17,430 nucleotides of DNA, taken from assembly GCA_031261015.1 (NCBI GenBank), contig JAISKG010000215.1, forward strand, positions 1 to 17,430. The letters are read 5' to 3'. This stretch comes from Dysgonamonadaceae bacterium (GTDB lineage Bacteria; Bacteroidota; Bacteroidia; Bacteroidales; Azobacteroidaceae). The position numbers were made by a program, and so were the translations under genes. The notes beneath the pieces are model-generated. The model did no database searches, had not been told where the DNA came from, and saw nothing but the letters and a program-made list of their open reading frames with translations. Every line of letters begins with the position of its first letter. Positions within the stretch are counted from its first letter, which is position 1. This document shows positions 1-6,788 of this stretch, piece after piece.

Positions 1-494
1 AAAATACCGGCCGCTTAACCGGCTTTGTCAATTATACTTTGTCGCGAGCGGAACAGACTATTTCCGATGTCAACAATGGAAAACCGTATTTGTCGCCTTA
101 CGATAAAACGCACTCGGTCAACATCGTAGCGACGTACAATTTTTCCAAGAAACTCAATTTTTCAGCGATTTGGGTGTATGCTACGGGTTTGCCGACTACT
201 TATCCGTCGGGACGGTTTGCCGTCGGCGATGAATATTTTCCGATTTATTCGGGACGAAACGAATACCGCCGGCCGCATTACGACCGCCTGGATTTGTCGG
301 TCAATTATATTCCCAATCCCGATAGCCGCAAGCGTTGGAAAGGCGAATGGAACTTCTCTATTTACAATGCCTACAACCGTAAAAATCTGTGGACAGTCGC
401 TTTGCGCCAGAACGAAACGACCGGTATTCCCTATGCCGAAATGATTTATTTATTCGGAATTGTGCCTTCCGTCACCTATAATTTTAAGTTTTGA
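1..494 (+). CDS. TonB-dependent outer-membrane receptor, C-terminal fragment
   Basis: The reading frame is open from the left edge (frame beginning at base 3), so only the last ~164 residues of a larger protein are present. They alternate aromatic and polar residues as beta-barrel strands do (LTGFVNYTLSRA, HSVNIVATYNFSKKLNFSA, YDRLDLSVNYI, WNFSIYNAYNRKN) and end in a strand with terminal phenylalanine (PSVTYNFKF), the usual outer-membrane barrel C-terminus. The pattern YATGLPTTYPSG followed by a YSGRNEYRRPHYDRLDLS segment is typical of Bacteroidota TonB-dependent receptors with an N-terminal carboxypeptidase-regulatory-like domain. It would import a substrate across the outer membrane using TonB energy. 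The DUF4249 gene starts 3 bases after its stop, so the two are almost certainly co-transcribed. The substrate cannot be told from this fragment. Confidence 0.9.
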   Translation, partial: NTGRLTGFVNYTLSRAEQTISDVNNGKPYLSPYDKTHSVNIVATYNFSKKLNFSAIWVYATGLPTTYPSGRFAVGDEYFPIYSGRNEYRRPHYDRLDLSVNYIPNPDSRKRWKGEWNFSIYNAYNRKNLWTVALRQNETTGIPYAEMIYLFGIVPSVTYNFKF

Positions 495-497
495 ATA

Positions 498-1385
498 ATG
501 AAAAAAAGTAATTTAGCATACTTTCTCTTTTTCGTATTGCTTGCGGCTTGTACCGAGCCGTTTACCATCGACACGAAAGATTCGCCGCCTGTTGTTGTGA
601 TTTACGGCGAGTTGACCGATGAATGGAAATTGCAGGAAGTGAAAATCAGCTGTTCCTCGCCGTATTTTGATACGGTTCCGAATCTGGGAATTTCGGGTGC
701 GGAAGTCATGGTTACTTCCTCTACGAATGAACATTATGTTTTCACGGAAAACGATACGGTTCCCGGTTTGTATCAATCGCAGGAAGCTTTTGCCGTGCAA
801 AGCGGCCTCCGTTATTTTCTATCGGTGACGGTCGATTTTGATGGCGACGGCGTACTCGACCGTTATGAAGCCGAAACGACCGTTTTGCCGCAAATCATCC
901 CCGATTCGTTGAGCCTGAGTTCTATTGAGATGTATGGACATCGCAATTATATTCTATTCATGCATTGGCAAGATCCTCCGGAAGAGAATTATTATTTGTT
1001 CAAGGTTTTGTATCAAGATTCGCTGTTGACGGCCAAATTGTCGCGCTACATCATTTCGGACGATGCCTTTTTCAACGGGCAATATGTCAAAGGCGATTTA
1101 TATGTTTCTGATGATGCTTCCAATTGGGACAATGATTCGGAAGAAAATCGCAAACGTTCGGTTTATTTGCATCCAGGCGATAAAATTGAGGCCGAGATCA
1201 GTTTGATCCCGAAAGGTTATTTTGATTTTATTTCTCAATGTCAACAGGAACATCAGACTCAAATCCCGGTATTTAGCGGACCTCCTTCAAATATTACGAC
1301 AAATCTCAGTCGCGGCGCAGTCGGTTATTTTGTCGCTTACCGCAGAGGAAAAACAACTTTGATTTTTGAAGAAAGTAATTGGTAA
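498..1385 (+). CDS. DUF4249 family lipoprotein
   Basis: This is a 295-residue protein with a lipoprotein signal peptide: a basic start (MKKSN), a hydrophobic run, and a lipobox LLAAC with the acylated cysteine near residue 18. The mature N-terminus (TEPFTIDTKDSPPVVVIYGEL, residues ~19-39) and the segment GAEVMVTSS are characteristic of DUF4249, a Bacteroidota family normally encoded directly downstream of a TonB-dependent receptor and thought to be its surface-associated partner. That is the arrangement here, with a 3-base gap upstream and a 3-base gap to the downstream muramidase gene. A DFDGDGVLDRYE segment (around residues 113-124) resembles an acidic calcium-binding loop. The biochemical role of DUF4249 is not established; a substrate-binding or receptor-lid role is inferred from context. 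Confidence 0.88.
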   Translation: MKKSNLAYFLFFVLLAACTEPFTIDTKDSPPVVVIYGELTDEWKLQEVKISCSSPYFDTVPNLGISGAEVMVTSSTNEHYVFTENDTVPGLYQSQEAFAVQSGLRYFLSVTVDFDGDGVLDRYEAETTVLPQIIPDSLSLSSIEMYGHRNYILFMHWQDPPEENYYLFKVLYQDSLLTAKLSRYIISDDAFFNGQYVKGDLYVSDDASNWDNDSEENRKRSVYLHPGDKIEAEISLIPKGYFDFISQCQQEHQTQIPVFSGPPSNITTNLSRGAVGYFVAYRRGKTTLIFEESNW

Positions 1386-1388
1386 ATC

Positions 1389-2573
1389 ATGAAGCGAATT
1401 TGGATTTTGTGTCTTGGTTTTTGGATTTTGCAAGCGAATTTGCCAGCACAAAGCAATTCTCCCGTCATCGTCGGTGCGGAATTGTTTGCTGAATATTTTC
1501 CTTTATTGAAAGACAAGAAGATAGGTGTTTTCACTAATCATACCGGAAGGGTAGGAGAGGAGCATTTGGTGGACATGTTGCAACGCTCCGGATTCGATCT
1601 ACGAGTGATTTTTGCTCCGGAACACGGTTTTCGCGGGACGGCCGATGCCGGCGAACACATTTCCGATTCGATGGATATTCAAACAAGGATTCCGATTCAT
1701 TCGCTTTTTAATTTAAACGGAAAAAAATCCGGTTTGGCGATTGTTTCGCAATTAGACGTTGTGTTGGTTGACATTCAGGATGTCGGCCTGCGTTTTTACA
1801 CCTATTATATTTCCATGTATCAATTGATGGATGCGTGCGCAAAATATCACAAGCAAATGATTATTCTCGATCGTCCGAATCCCAACGGATTTTATGTCGA
1901 TGGCCCTCTATTGGATATGAAATATAAATCGGGCGTCGGTTGCCTGCCGATTCCCGTCGTGCACGGCATGACTTTAGGCGAGCTGGCGCAAATGATCAAC
2001 GGCGAAAAATGGTTGCCCGAAGGAAAAACCTGTTTATTGCAAGTGATTTATTGCAAGAATTATACGCATCAAACGAAATATCAGTTACCGGTTCCGCCGT
2101 CGCCGAATCTTCCGAATATGAAAGCGGTTTATCTTTATCCTTCCCTGTGTTTGTTTGAGGGAACGAAGGTCAGCGTAGGACGAGGCACGGCTTTCCCGTT
2201 TCAGGTTTACGGTTGCCCACAGATGCAAAATCATTCGTTTTCTTTTGTGCCGAAAAGTGTGCCGGGAGCTAAGTTTCCGCCTTTTAAGAATCAAACGTGT
2301 AAAGGAACGGATTTGCGCGCCATCGCGGACGATTCGATTTTCCAAGCCGGAATTAACCTCGAATATTTGATTGACGCTTACCGGAATACGCCGGCTGTCC
2401 GCCCGTTTTTCAATTCCTTTTTTGAAAACTTGATCGGAGTGGATTATGTCAGGAAAATGATTGTTGCCGGCCGGTCTGCCGAAGAGATTCGAGCAATGTG
2501 GCAAGCGGATGTGGAGAATTTCAAGATTCAGCGGCGGCCTTATTTGCTTTACGAATCAGAAGTTACCTTTTAA
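1389..2573 (+). CDS. namZ: DUF1343 family exo-beta-N-acetylmuramidase (NamZ-like)
   Basis: This 394-residue protein has a Sec signal peptide (about residues 1-20, ending ANLPAQ) and a full-length DUF1343 domain, the family characterised as exo-beta-N-acetylmuramidase NamZ (CAZy GH171), which releases MurNAc from the non-reducing end of peptidoglycan glycans. Visible family signatures are IGVFTNHTG (45-53), APEHGFRG (76-83, with the conserved Glu78-His79), VDIQDVGLRFYTY (127-139), ILDRPNPNG (159-167), PVVHGMTLGELA (189-200), PPSPNLPN and FEGTKVSVGRGTAFPFQ. Product location is periplasm or cell surface. It is the third gene of a tight operon after the receptor and the DUF4249 lipoprotein, which suggests cell-wall amino-sugar scavenging. 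Its last 18 bases overlap the convergent ATPase gene. The family call is strong; the symbol is given by family membership, not tested activity. Confidence 0.9.
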   Translation: MKRIWILCLGFWILQANLPAQSNSPVIVGAELFAEYFPLLKDKKIGVFTNHTGRVGEEHLVDMLQRSGFDLRVIFAPEHGFRGTADAGEHISDSMDIQTRIPIHSLFNLNGKKSGLAIVSQLDVVLVDIQDVGLRFYTYYISMYQLMDACAKYHKQMIILDRPNPNGFYVDGPLLDMKYKSGVGCLPIPVVHGMTLGELAQMINGEKWLPEGKTCLLQVIYCKNYTHQTKYQLPVPPSPNLPNMKAVYLYPSLCLFEGTKVSVGRGTAFPFQVYGCPQMQNHSFSFVPKSVPGAKFPPFKNQTCKGTDLRAIADDSIFQAGINLEYLIDAYRNTPAVRPFFNSFFENLIGVDYVRKMIVAGRSAEEIRAMWQADVENFKIQRRPYLLYESEVTF

Positions 2574-3689
2574 CCAAAGTGCGAAAAAACGATCGTAAAT
2601 AAAATAATTGTCATCCTCATCTTTTAAGAGTAGCATTTTATCCATTAGAGATTTTAAAGCCAGTCGCACGCTGCTTGGTGCCGTGAGGTTATGTTTCTTC
2701 ATAAAACCGGCTTCGTAAGGTTCGGAAACCTTTTTTTCAACGGCAATGGCTTTCAATAAACGCAGTTGCCCTTTGGTTATCATTTCACAATAAGTTTTGA
2801 ATGTGGCATTTTCTTCTTCTAAGATTTCACGGATTAGATTGTCAACATCTTGTGTCGAATACGCATTTTTTGATAATGCAAAAAGTTGATTTAAAATAAG
2901 TTGAATATACCACGTGTGCCCCGACATTTCAAAATAAATGTAATCGAAAACGGTAAAATCGAGCGTTTTCTTGTGTAAATAAAATAAATCGACAGCAAAT
3001 TGCCGGTACGTTTCTAATGGAATTTCCTTCAAGCCGATTTTTTGCGTACTTTGATAAAACGGACGATTAACTGCCGAAAACATCGCATCCATCAAATGTT
3101 TTTTGCTGCCAGAAAAAATAAATTTTACATTAGGTAAAAACTGCATATACGAGCGTAAAAGGGCTTCAACTCCCTTTTCGGGATACTCCGTAATTTGCTG
3201 AAATTCATCGATGGCGATATAGACTTGCTTGCCCGATTCTCGCAAATACGAAAAAATCTCCTGCAAGCTTTGTTCGGCCTGCTCCGGTTGAATATTCAAA
3301 GATACGGTCGGTACACCCGTGACGGCATCGAAAGTAAAAGAGGGTCGGAAGCTTTTAAAGAAAGAAGATATGCGTTTCGCCAGAGATTCGGAATAATCAT
3401 CTAATTTTCCAAGAACGGTTTTGCCGAAAATAGTTACAAAATCATGCAGATTCTGTGTGGAAAAAATATCCAGATAGAAACAGCGGATAGTCTTATTCTG
3501 TTCTTGAATGTGATAAAATACGTGGTGTATTAAACCCGTTTTGCCCATACGGCGTGGACTGATCAGCGATACATTACGGTCATTCTGTAAAGCGGAAATG
3601 ATTTTGGCGCTTTCGGTTTCCCGGTCACAAAAATAAGTTGGATTACAATATCCTGCTATCAAAAACGGATTTTTCAAATGCTCTTTCAT
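2556..3689 (-). CDS. AAA family ATPase with C-terminal winged helix
   Basis: This is a 377-residue P-loop ATPase of the archaeal-ATPase-like/STAND-related group common as single genes in Bacteroidota. Seen: an N-terminal NPFLIAGYCNPTYFCDRE segment, a Walker A variant SPRRMGKT (residues 44-51, Lys50), a Walker B VYIAIDEF (156-163, Asp161-Glu162), a sensor-1-like KFIFSGSK (189-196), and a C-terminal region (about 300-377) that reads like a winged helix ending FIYDRFFALWL. The start is set at base 3689 (MKEHLKNPF). A longer frame reaches base 3731, but that Met coincides with a TATCTTTG promoter element, so it cannot lie in the message. The gene is convergent with namZ, overlapping it by 18 bases. 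Function is unknown; members are often grouped with mobile or defence-associated ATPases, but no partner nuclease is fused here. Confidence 0.82.
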   Translation of the reverse strand: MKEHLKNPFLIAGYCNPTYFCDRETESAKIISALQNDRNVSLISPRRMGKTGLIHHVFYHIQEQNKTIRCFYLDIFSTQNLHDFVTIFGKTVLGKLDDYSESLAKRISSFFKSFRPSFTFDAVTGVPTVSLNIQPEQAEQSLQEIFSYLRESGKQVYIAIDEFQQITEYPEKGVEALLRSYMQFLPNVKFIFSGSKKHLMDAMFSAVNRPFYQSTQKIGLKEIPLETYRQFAVDLFYLHKKTLDFTVFDYIYFEMSGHTWYIQLILNQLFALSKNAYSTQDVDNLIREILEEENATFKTYCEMITKGQLRLLKAIAVEKKVSEPYEAGFMKKHNLTAPSSVRLALKSLMDKMLLLKDEDDNYFIYDRFFALWLKGNF

Positions 3690-3728
3690 TTCATCAAACA
3701 CAAAATATGAAACATAAAATATGAAATG

Positions 3729-3736
3729 CAAAGATA
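3729..3736 (-). promoter_or_regulatory. -7 promoter element for the AAA ATPase gene
   Basis: The minus strand reads TATCTTTG here, matching the Bacteroidota sigma-ABfr -7 consensus TAnnTTTG. It predicts a start of transcription near 3722 and a ~33-base leader before the ATG at 3689. No convincing TTG is seen 19-20 bases upstream, so the -33 half is weak. Confidence 0.6.
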
Positions 3737-3769
3737 GGACAAATAATCCGATTTTAGGACTATCTGCCG

Positions 3770-3991
3770 TTAATATTCCTCCTCATTGAAGAAAAAATCT
3801 TCCTTACTCGGATAATCCGGCCATATATCTTCGATACACTCATATATTTCTCCTTCATCTTCCATTTCTTGAAGATTTTCAATCACTTCCAGCGGCGCTC
3901 CCGAACGTAAAGCATAATCAATCAATTCATCTTTAGAGGCCGGCCAAGGTGCATCTTCCAATTTGGATGCTAATTCTAATGTCCAATACAT
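3770..3991 (-). CDS. DUF2795 family small protein
   Basis: This is a 73-residue acidic protein. Its N-terminus MYWTLELASKLEDAPWPASKD followed by ELIDYALRSGAPLEVIENLQEM matches the DUF2795 pattern, in which a helical domain carries W-P-A-[ST]-K-x-E-L-I-[DE]-Y-A and a following helix containing VIENL. The rest is a Glu/Asp-rich tail (EIYECIEDIWPDYPSKEDF). Function is unknown; the family is small, cytosolic and widespread in Bacteroidota. It has its own near-consensus promoter inside the 3' end of the upstream adenosyltransferase gene and so is probably transcribed independently. The 80-base gap to the ATPase gene also contains a promoter, so the two need not form an operon. Confidence 0.85.
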   Translation of the reverse strand: MYWTLELASKLEDAPWPASKDELIDYALRSGAPLEVIENLQEMEDEGEIYECIEDIWPDYPSKEDFFFNEEEY

Positions 3992-4008
3992 GATTTCTAA
4001 ATTTTCCG

Positions 4009-4038
4009 CAAAAGTAAAAAAATATATGCTATTTACAA
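4009..4038 (-). promoter_or_regulatory. Promoter of the DUF2795 gene
   Basis: On the minus strand a TTG (bases 4038-4036) is followed after 19 bases by TACTTTTG (4016-4009), matching TTG-N19-TAnnTTTG. The predicted transcript starts near 4003, about 11 bases before the ATG at 3991. The -33 half lies inside the end of the adenosyltransferase coding sequence. Confidence 0.7.
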
Positions 4039-4580
4039 CGTTTCTCCCAAATTATTTCTTGCATGTGATGTAAGTCGCTCTGTTTTCGTCCAAAAAGAAA
4101 GAAAAAATCGGAGAGGCGATTGACAAACCTTAAAACCGCCGGATCGACTTTCTCTTGCTCATTCACCCGATAGATGCAGCGCTCCGCACGACGGCAAACC
4201 GTGCGGCAAACATTTGCCCAAGCATTGCCCGCGCAACCGCCCGGAAGGATGAAATGCTTCAGCGGAGGCAGTTGCTCGTCGATCTGATCCATGATTTCTT
4301 CCAGCCACGCAATTTCTTCTTCCGAAATCGCACACGAAGCACCGGCTTTTTCCGAAGCGAGATAAGCGCCCAGCGTAAACAAATCGGATTGGATGCGCAG
4401 CAAAATCTCCCGGTCGTCGCAGTCGCCGATCGTTTCCGAAAGACAAGCCATAGAAGCGTTTAACTCGTCGATTGTGCCGTAGGCCTCAATGCGCGGATGC
4501 GTTTTTAAGACCCTTTTTCCTCCGACTAAAGAAGTGAAACCTTCGTCGCCGGTTTTTGTATAGATACGACTTTTTCCCAT
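4029..4580 (-). CDS. ATP:cob(I)alamin adenosyltransferase, PduO type
   Basis: This 183-residue enzyme transfers the adenosyl group of ATP to cob(I)alamin to make adenosylcobalamin, the cofactor of enzymes such as methylmalonyl-CoA mutase. Family motifs are all present: the N-terminal ATP loop YTKTGDEGFTSLVGG (7-21), the helix GTIDELNA (35-42), FILPGG, the catalytic-helix segment RTVCRRAER, and NRLSDFFF near the end. Length is normal for the PduO/MMAB family. The start at 4580 gives the canonical MGKSRIYTKTGDEG; a longer in-frame extension to 4655 has no family similarity and lies within the upstream gene. No Shine-Dalgarno site is visible. The first 95 bases are also read, in another frame, as the end of the upstream methyltransferase-like gene, which points to co-transcription. 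No B12-dependent enzyme is in this window. Confidence 0.95.
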   Translation of the reverse strand: MGKSRIYTKTGDEGFTSLVGGKRVLKTHPRIEAYGTIDELNASMACLSETIGDCDDREILLRIQSDLFTLGAYLASEKAGASCAISEEEIAWLEEIMDQIDEQLPPLKHFILPGGCAGNAWANVCRTVCRRAERCIYRVNEQEKVDPAVLRFVNRLSDFFFLFGRKQSDLHHMQEIIWEKRCK

Positions 4581-5271
4581 AATTGAAATACGTTTTATAC
4601 TGTTTCTTCGGCAAATTATCATCAAAAAACACAATCCCCAGCGCGTATAAATCAATTGCCGCCTTGGCTTGAGGATGATTTTTGCATTGTTGCCACAAAC
4701 TTTTCATCACCGGATCCTTAGCAATCGCGTTCAACACTAAAATAGTTTTGGCGTGAACCAGCTGCCGGCATAGAGCGATACAAGTTTCTACATTTATTCC
4801 TTCCGGTAAACGGTTGATAAACAATAAATCAACCGGTGATGGAACGGTTTGTAACGCTTTTTCCGGATTGCCTCGTAACCAATGCAAATTCTGCAAAGGA
4901 TGTGCCAAAGCAAAATGACTGACAGCCGGTGGTACAGTCTGTCGATCTGTCCACACATAGCAGCCACAATGTCGCGGCGAGGCCATCGCCAGGTACAAGC
5001 TGAGAATGCCGTCGAAATCTCCGATGTGTAAAACGCTTCGACACCTGAAAAAGTTCACGATCCGGAATAATAAGGCGCCGTAATTGCGGTGAGGAGCGTG
5101 GCGCGCGATCTTCCGCAAAGCTTCGATTTCGTCGAAAATGTAAAATGGTGTTTTTTCTTCAACAACTTTAGTAATAAATGAATACACAAAAGGAGAATGG
5201 ATCCCGTAACCCTTCCGGTAACGAAGTTTGCGGTACAATCGAAGACTTGGTATGCGTTTGCGTAATTTCAT
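4486..5271 (-). CDS. Class I SAM-dependent methyltransferase-like protein
   Basis: This 261-residue protein has an N-terminal segment RYRKGYGIHSPFVYSFI (17-33) that is a hallmark of a Bacteroidota methyltransferase-like family. It is followed by a Rossmann core with a degenerate motif I, SVLHIGDFDGILSLYLA (79-95), then PVDLLFIN (146-153) and ILVLNAIAKDP at the usual acidic strands. Motif I keeps only part of the E/D-x-G-x-G-x-G glycines, so activity is uncertain. The start at 5271 gives MKLRKRIPSL; an upstream in-frame extension runs through the promoter and is rejected. Residues about 231-261 (basic, RRRRFHFFSRRKK) lie over the first codons of the adenosyltransferase gene and look like out-of-frame translation; the family domain seems to end near KKQYKTYF. 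Target unknown. Confidence 0.8.
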   Translation of the reverse strand: MKLRKRIPSLRLYRKLRYRKGYGIHSPFVYSFITKVVEEKTPFYIFDEIEALRKIARHAPHRNYGALLFRIVNFFRCRSVLHIGDFDGILSLYLAMASPRHCGCYVWTDRQTVPPAVSHFALAHPLQNLHWLRGNPEKALQTVPSPVDLLFINRLPEGINVETCIALCRQLVHAKTILVLNAIAKDPVMKSLWQQCKNHPQAKAAIDLYALGIVFFDDNLPKKQYKTYFNYGKKSYLYKNRRRRFHFFSRRKKGLKNASAH

Positions 5272-5292
5272 TTGCGGGCTAAAAAAGGATGT

Positions 5293-5300
5293 CAAAAGTA
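5293..5300 (-). promoter_or_regulatory. -7 promoter element for the methyltransferase-like gene
   Basis: The minus strand reads TACTTTTG, matching TAnnTTTG, 21 bases upstream of the start codon at 5271. The upstream -33 position holds TTTTC rather than TTTG. It sits back to back with the promoter of the divergent nuclease gene. Confidence 0.55.
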
Positions 5301-5308
5301 CAAAAAAA

Positions 5309-5339
5309 TTGGCTCTTTTGAAAAAAAACTTTATCTTTG
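5309..5339 (+). promoter_or_regulatory. Promoter of the Rpn/PD-(D/E)XK gene
   Basis: TTG (5309-5311), a 20-base spacer, then TATCTTTG (5332-5339) fit the Bacteroidota consensus. The predicted leader to the ATG at 5374 is about 28 bases. Together with the minus-strand element at 5293-5300 it makes a compact divergent promoter. Confidence 0.65.
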
Positions 5340-5373
5340 AAGTGAAATTATAGACAACCAAAACCTTTTCTAC

Positions 5374-6297
5374 ATGAAAAAAGAGGTGTATATTAATCCT
5401 TTAACGGATTTCGGGTTCAAACGGATCTTCGGAGAAGAAAGAAACAAAGCGTTGTTAATCGATTTCTTAAACGAAATCATCGAAGAAGAGCGAAAAATTG
5501 TGGACATTGAGTATCAGCCGACAGAGCAAACCGGCATTTGGGACAAAGGCAGAAAAGCTGTTTTCGATATTTTTTGTAAGAACGACAGGGACGAGTTTTT
5601 CATTGTCGAAATGCAAAAAGTAAGGCAAGACTTTTTTATGGAAAGAAGTTTATTCTATTCCAGTTTTGCCATCCAAAAACAAGCTTTCAAAGGCGCTTGG
5701 GATTTCAATTTAAAAGCCGTATATACGGTCGCAGTCTTGGATTTCAAATTGTTTGAAAAAGAAGCGGATAACCTGGATTTTTGCGTTGAACGAATTCATT
5801 TAGTAAGAGAACGAACCGGGGAAAAGTATTCAAATAAATTGAATCTAATTTTTATAGAATTACCTAAATTCCAAAAGATGCTCCACGAATTGGCGACTAA
5901 CTTTGAACGCTGGCTGTACTGCTTAAAAAACCTCCCGGAATTGGAATCACAGCCGGAAGAAGTAAAAGGAGCGATATTTGACGAATTATTTCAGGAAGCA
6001 AGGATTAATCAATTAACAGAACAGGATATGGAAACTTATCGAAAAAGTGTATTGGAATATGCCGATGTACAGAGCGCAATCAGATATGCTCACAAAACTT
6101 CCTATACGGAAGGAATCAATACCGGCAGAGTGGAAGGGATGAACCTCGGCATCACCGTCGGAGTGGAACAAGGCCGCAACATGGAAAAAATCGCTATTAT
6201 CAAAAATTTGCTGGCTTTACACATCCCAATGAATGATATTGCCTTGATTGTAGAGATGTCGCCCGAACAAGTAAAAGCCGTCGCCGCCGAAAAATAA
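5374..6297 (+). CDS. Rpn family / PD-(D/E)XK nuclease family putative transposase
   Basis: This is a 307-residue protein of the family annotated as PD-(D/E)XK nuclease family transposase or Rpn recombination-promoting nuclease. The N-terminus INPLTDFGFKRIFG (7-20) is diagnostic, and the nuclease core shows Asp65 in FDIFC and the ExQ pair in VEMQK (Glu79, Gln81). The C-terminal third is helical with a Gly-rich linker (TGRVEGMNLGITVG), followed by a helix segment ending VEMSPEQVKAVAAEK. Length is typical and no frameshift is seen. No inverted repeats or target-site duplications are visible around it, so I see a solitary gene and not an intact mobile element. Known members have nuclease activity and can promote RecA-independent recombination; others may act in phage or plasmid conflict. 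It has its own promoter. Confidence 0.9.
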   Translation: MKKEVYINPLTDFGFKRIFGEERNKALLIDFLNEIIEEERKIVDIEYQPTEQTGIWDKGRKAVFDIFCKNDRDEFFIVEMQKVRQDFFMERSLFYSSFAIQKQAFKGAWDFNLKAVYTVAVLDFKLFEKEADNLDFCVERIHLVRERTGEKYSNKLNLIFIELPKFQKMLHELATNFERWLYCLKNLPELESQPEEVKGAIFDELFQEARINQLTEQDMETYRKSVLEYADVQSAIRYAHKTSYTEGINTGRVEGMNLGITVGVEQGRNMEKIAIIKNLLALHIPMNDIALIVEMSPEQVKAVAAEK

Positions 6298-6329
6298 TTT
6301 TGCAAAATCGAATAATCTCCATACCTTTG
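6298..6329 (+). promoter_or_regulatory. Near-consensus promoter directly after the nuclease gene
   Basis: TTTTG (6298-6302), a 19-base spacer and TACCTTTG (6322-6329) give one of the best matches to the Bacteroidota TTTG-N19-TAnnTTTG promoter in the window. It begins immediately after the TAA at 6295-6297. Transcription would start near 6335, giving a leader of about 450 bases before the surface-protein gene at 6789, or a ~270-base RNA if it ends at the hairpin at 6570-6606. I saw no other good promoter upstream of 6789. Confidence 0.65.
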
Positions 6330-6440
6330 CGACCTGATAGACAAAAAACTAAAACAAACCGATGAGAAATCTCGGAGAAAATTTTAATAAAAATTACGTA
6401 AAAATTTCCTCTAATTATTTGGAAATTAGCGGAATTATGT

Positions 6441-6474
<34 letters not shown>

Positions 6475-6511
6475 GCAGGTTACCCTCTTCTAACTCTTTT
6501 TCACAACTTCC

Positions 6512-6537
6512 CATACGCGCGTGCGTGCGTGCGCGTG
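6512..6537. repeat. Alternating purine-pyrimidine tract with TGCG repeats
   Basis: Twenty-six bases alternate pyrimidine and purine without a break, mostly CG and TG/CA steps, including three GTGC-type units. Such tracts are the classic Z-DNA-forming sequence under negative supercoiling. It sits 40 bases after the AG microsatellite. Confidence 0.85.
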
Positions 6538-6569
6538 AATATAGAGAATTTCTATTTAAAAAACAATAC

Positions 6570-6606
6570 AGGCTTGCTCCAAAATTATTTGGGGCAGGCC
6601 TTTTTT
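6570..6606 (+). terminator. Intrinsic-terminator-like hairpin in the long leader
   Basis: AGGCTTGCTCCAAA (6570-6583) pairs with TTTGGGGCAGGCCT (6588-6601) around the loop ATTA, a 14-bp stem with two G-U pairs, followed by six T residues (6601-6606). It is the strongest terminator shape in the window. It lies between the promoter at 6298-6329 and the gene at 6789, so it would either end a short RNA or act as an attenuator. Confidence 0.75.
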
Positions 6607-6630
6607 GCGTTGCGAGGTGCACAGACACCA

Positions 6631-6728
6631 CACGCCATCCGGAACTCCGTAGGAGTTCAACCCCCTACGGGGTTGGCGGAAGGGCGTGGCATTGTCCTAA
6701 ACCCCGCGCTGCGCTCCGCTTGCACGCC
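6631..6728. repeat. Branched palindromic element with two complementary hairpins
   Basis: An outer stem CACGCC (6631-6636) / GGCGTG (6683-6688), extended by TCCG/CGGA, encloses two hairpins: GAACTCC-GTA-GGAGTTC (6642-6658) and AACCCC-CTAC-GGGGTT (6659-6674). CCGTAGG (6647-6653) in the first is the exact complement of CCTACGG (6664-6670) in the second. A second CACGCC at 6723-6728 could compete for GGCGTG. The compact nested palindrome in a non-coding gap resembles dispersed REP-like elements of Bacteroidales genomes, which is inference from its shape. Confidence 0.6.
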
Positions 6729-6788
6729 TTTAAAGACTTTCAAAAACAACTAACAATTAACAATAAACATACTTAAAACAAACAATTT

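Noticed and set aside
4581..4655. 25-residue N-terminal extension of the adenosyltransferase
   Set aside because: The family N-terminus is MGKSRIYTKTGDEG at 4580; the extension is out-of-frame reading of the methyltransferase gene.
5374..6297. The nuclease gene as part of an intact insertion sequence
   Set aside because: I found no terminal inverted repeats or target duplications on either side; the flanks are promoters and a unique intergenic region.
6525..6776. Plus-strand ORFs of 74 and 83 residues in the gap before the surface-protein gene
   Set aside because: They run through the terminator hairpin and the nested palindrome, lack a family match, and their codons simply read the repeats; treated as non-coding unless the AG tract frame idea is proven.
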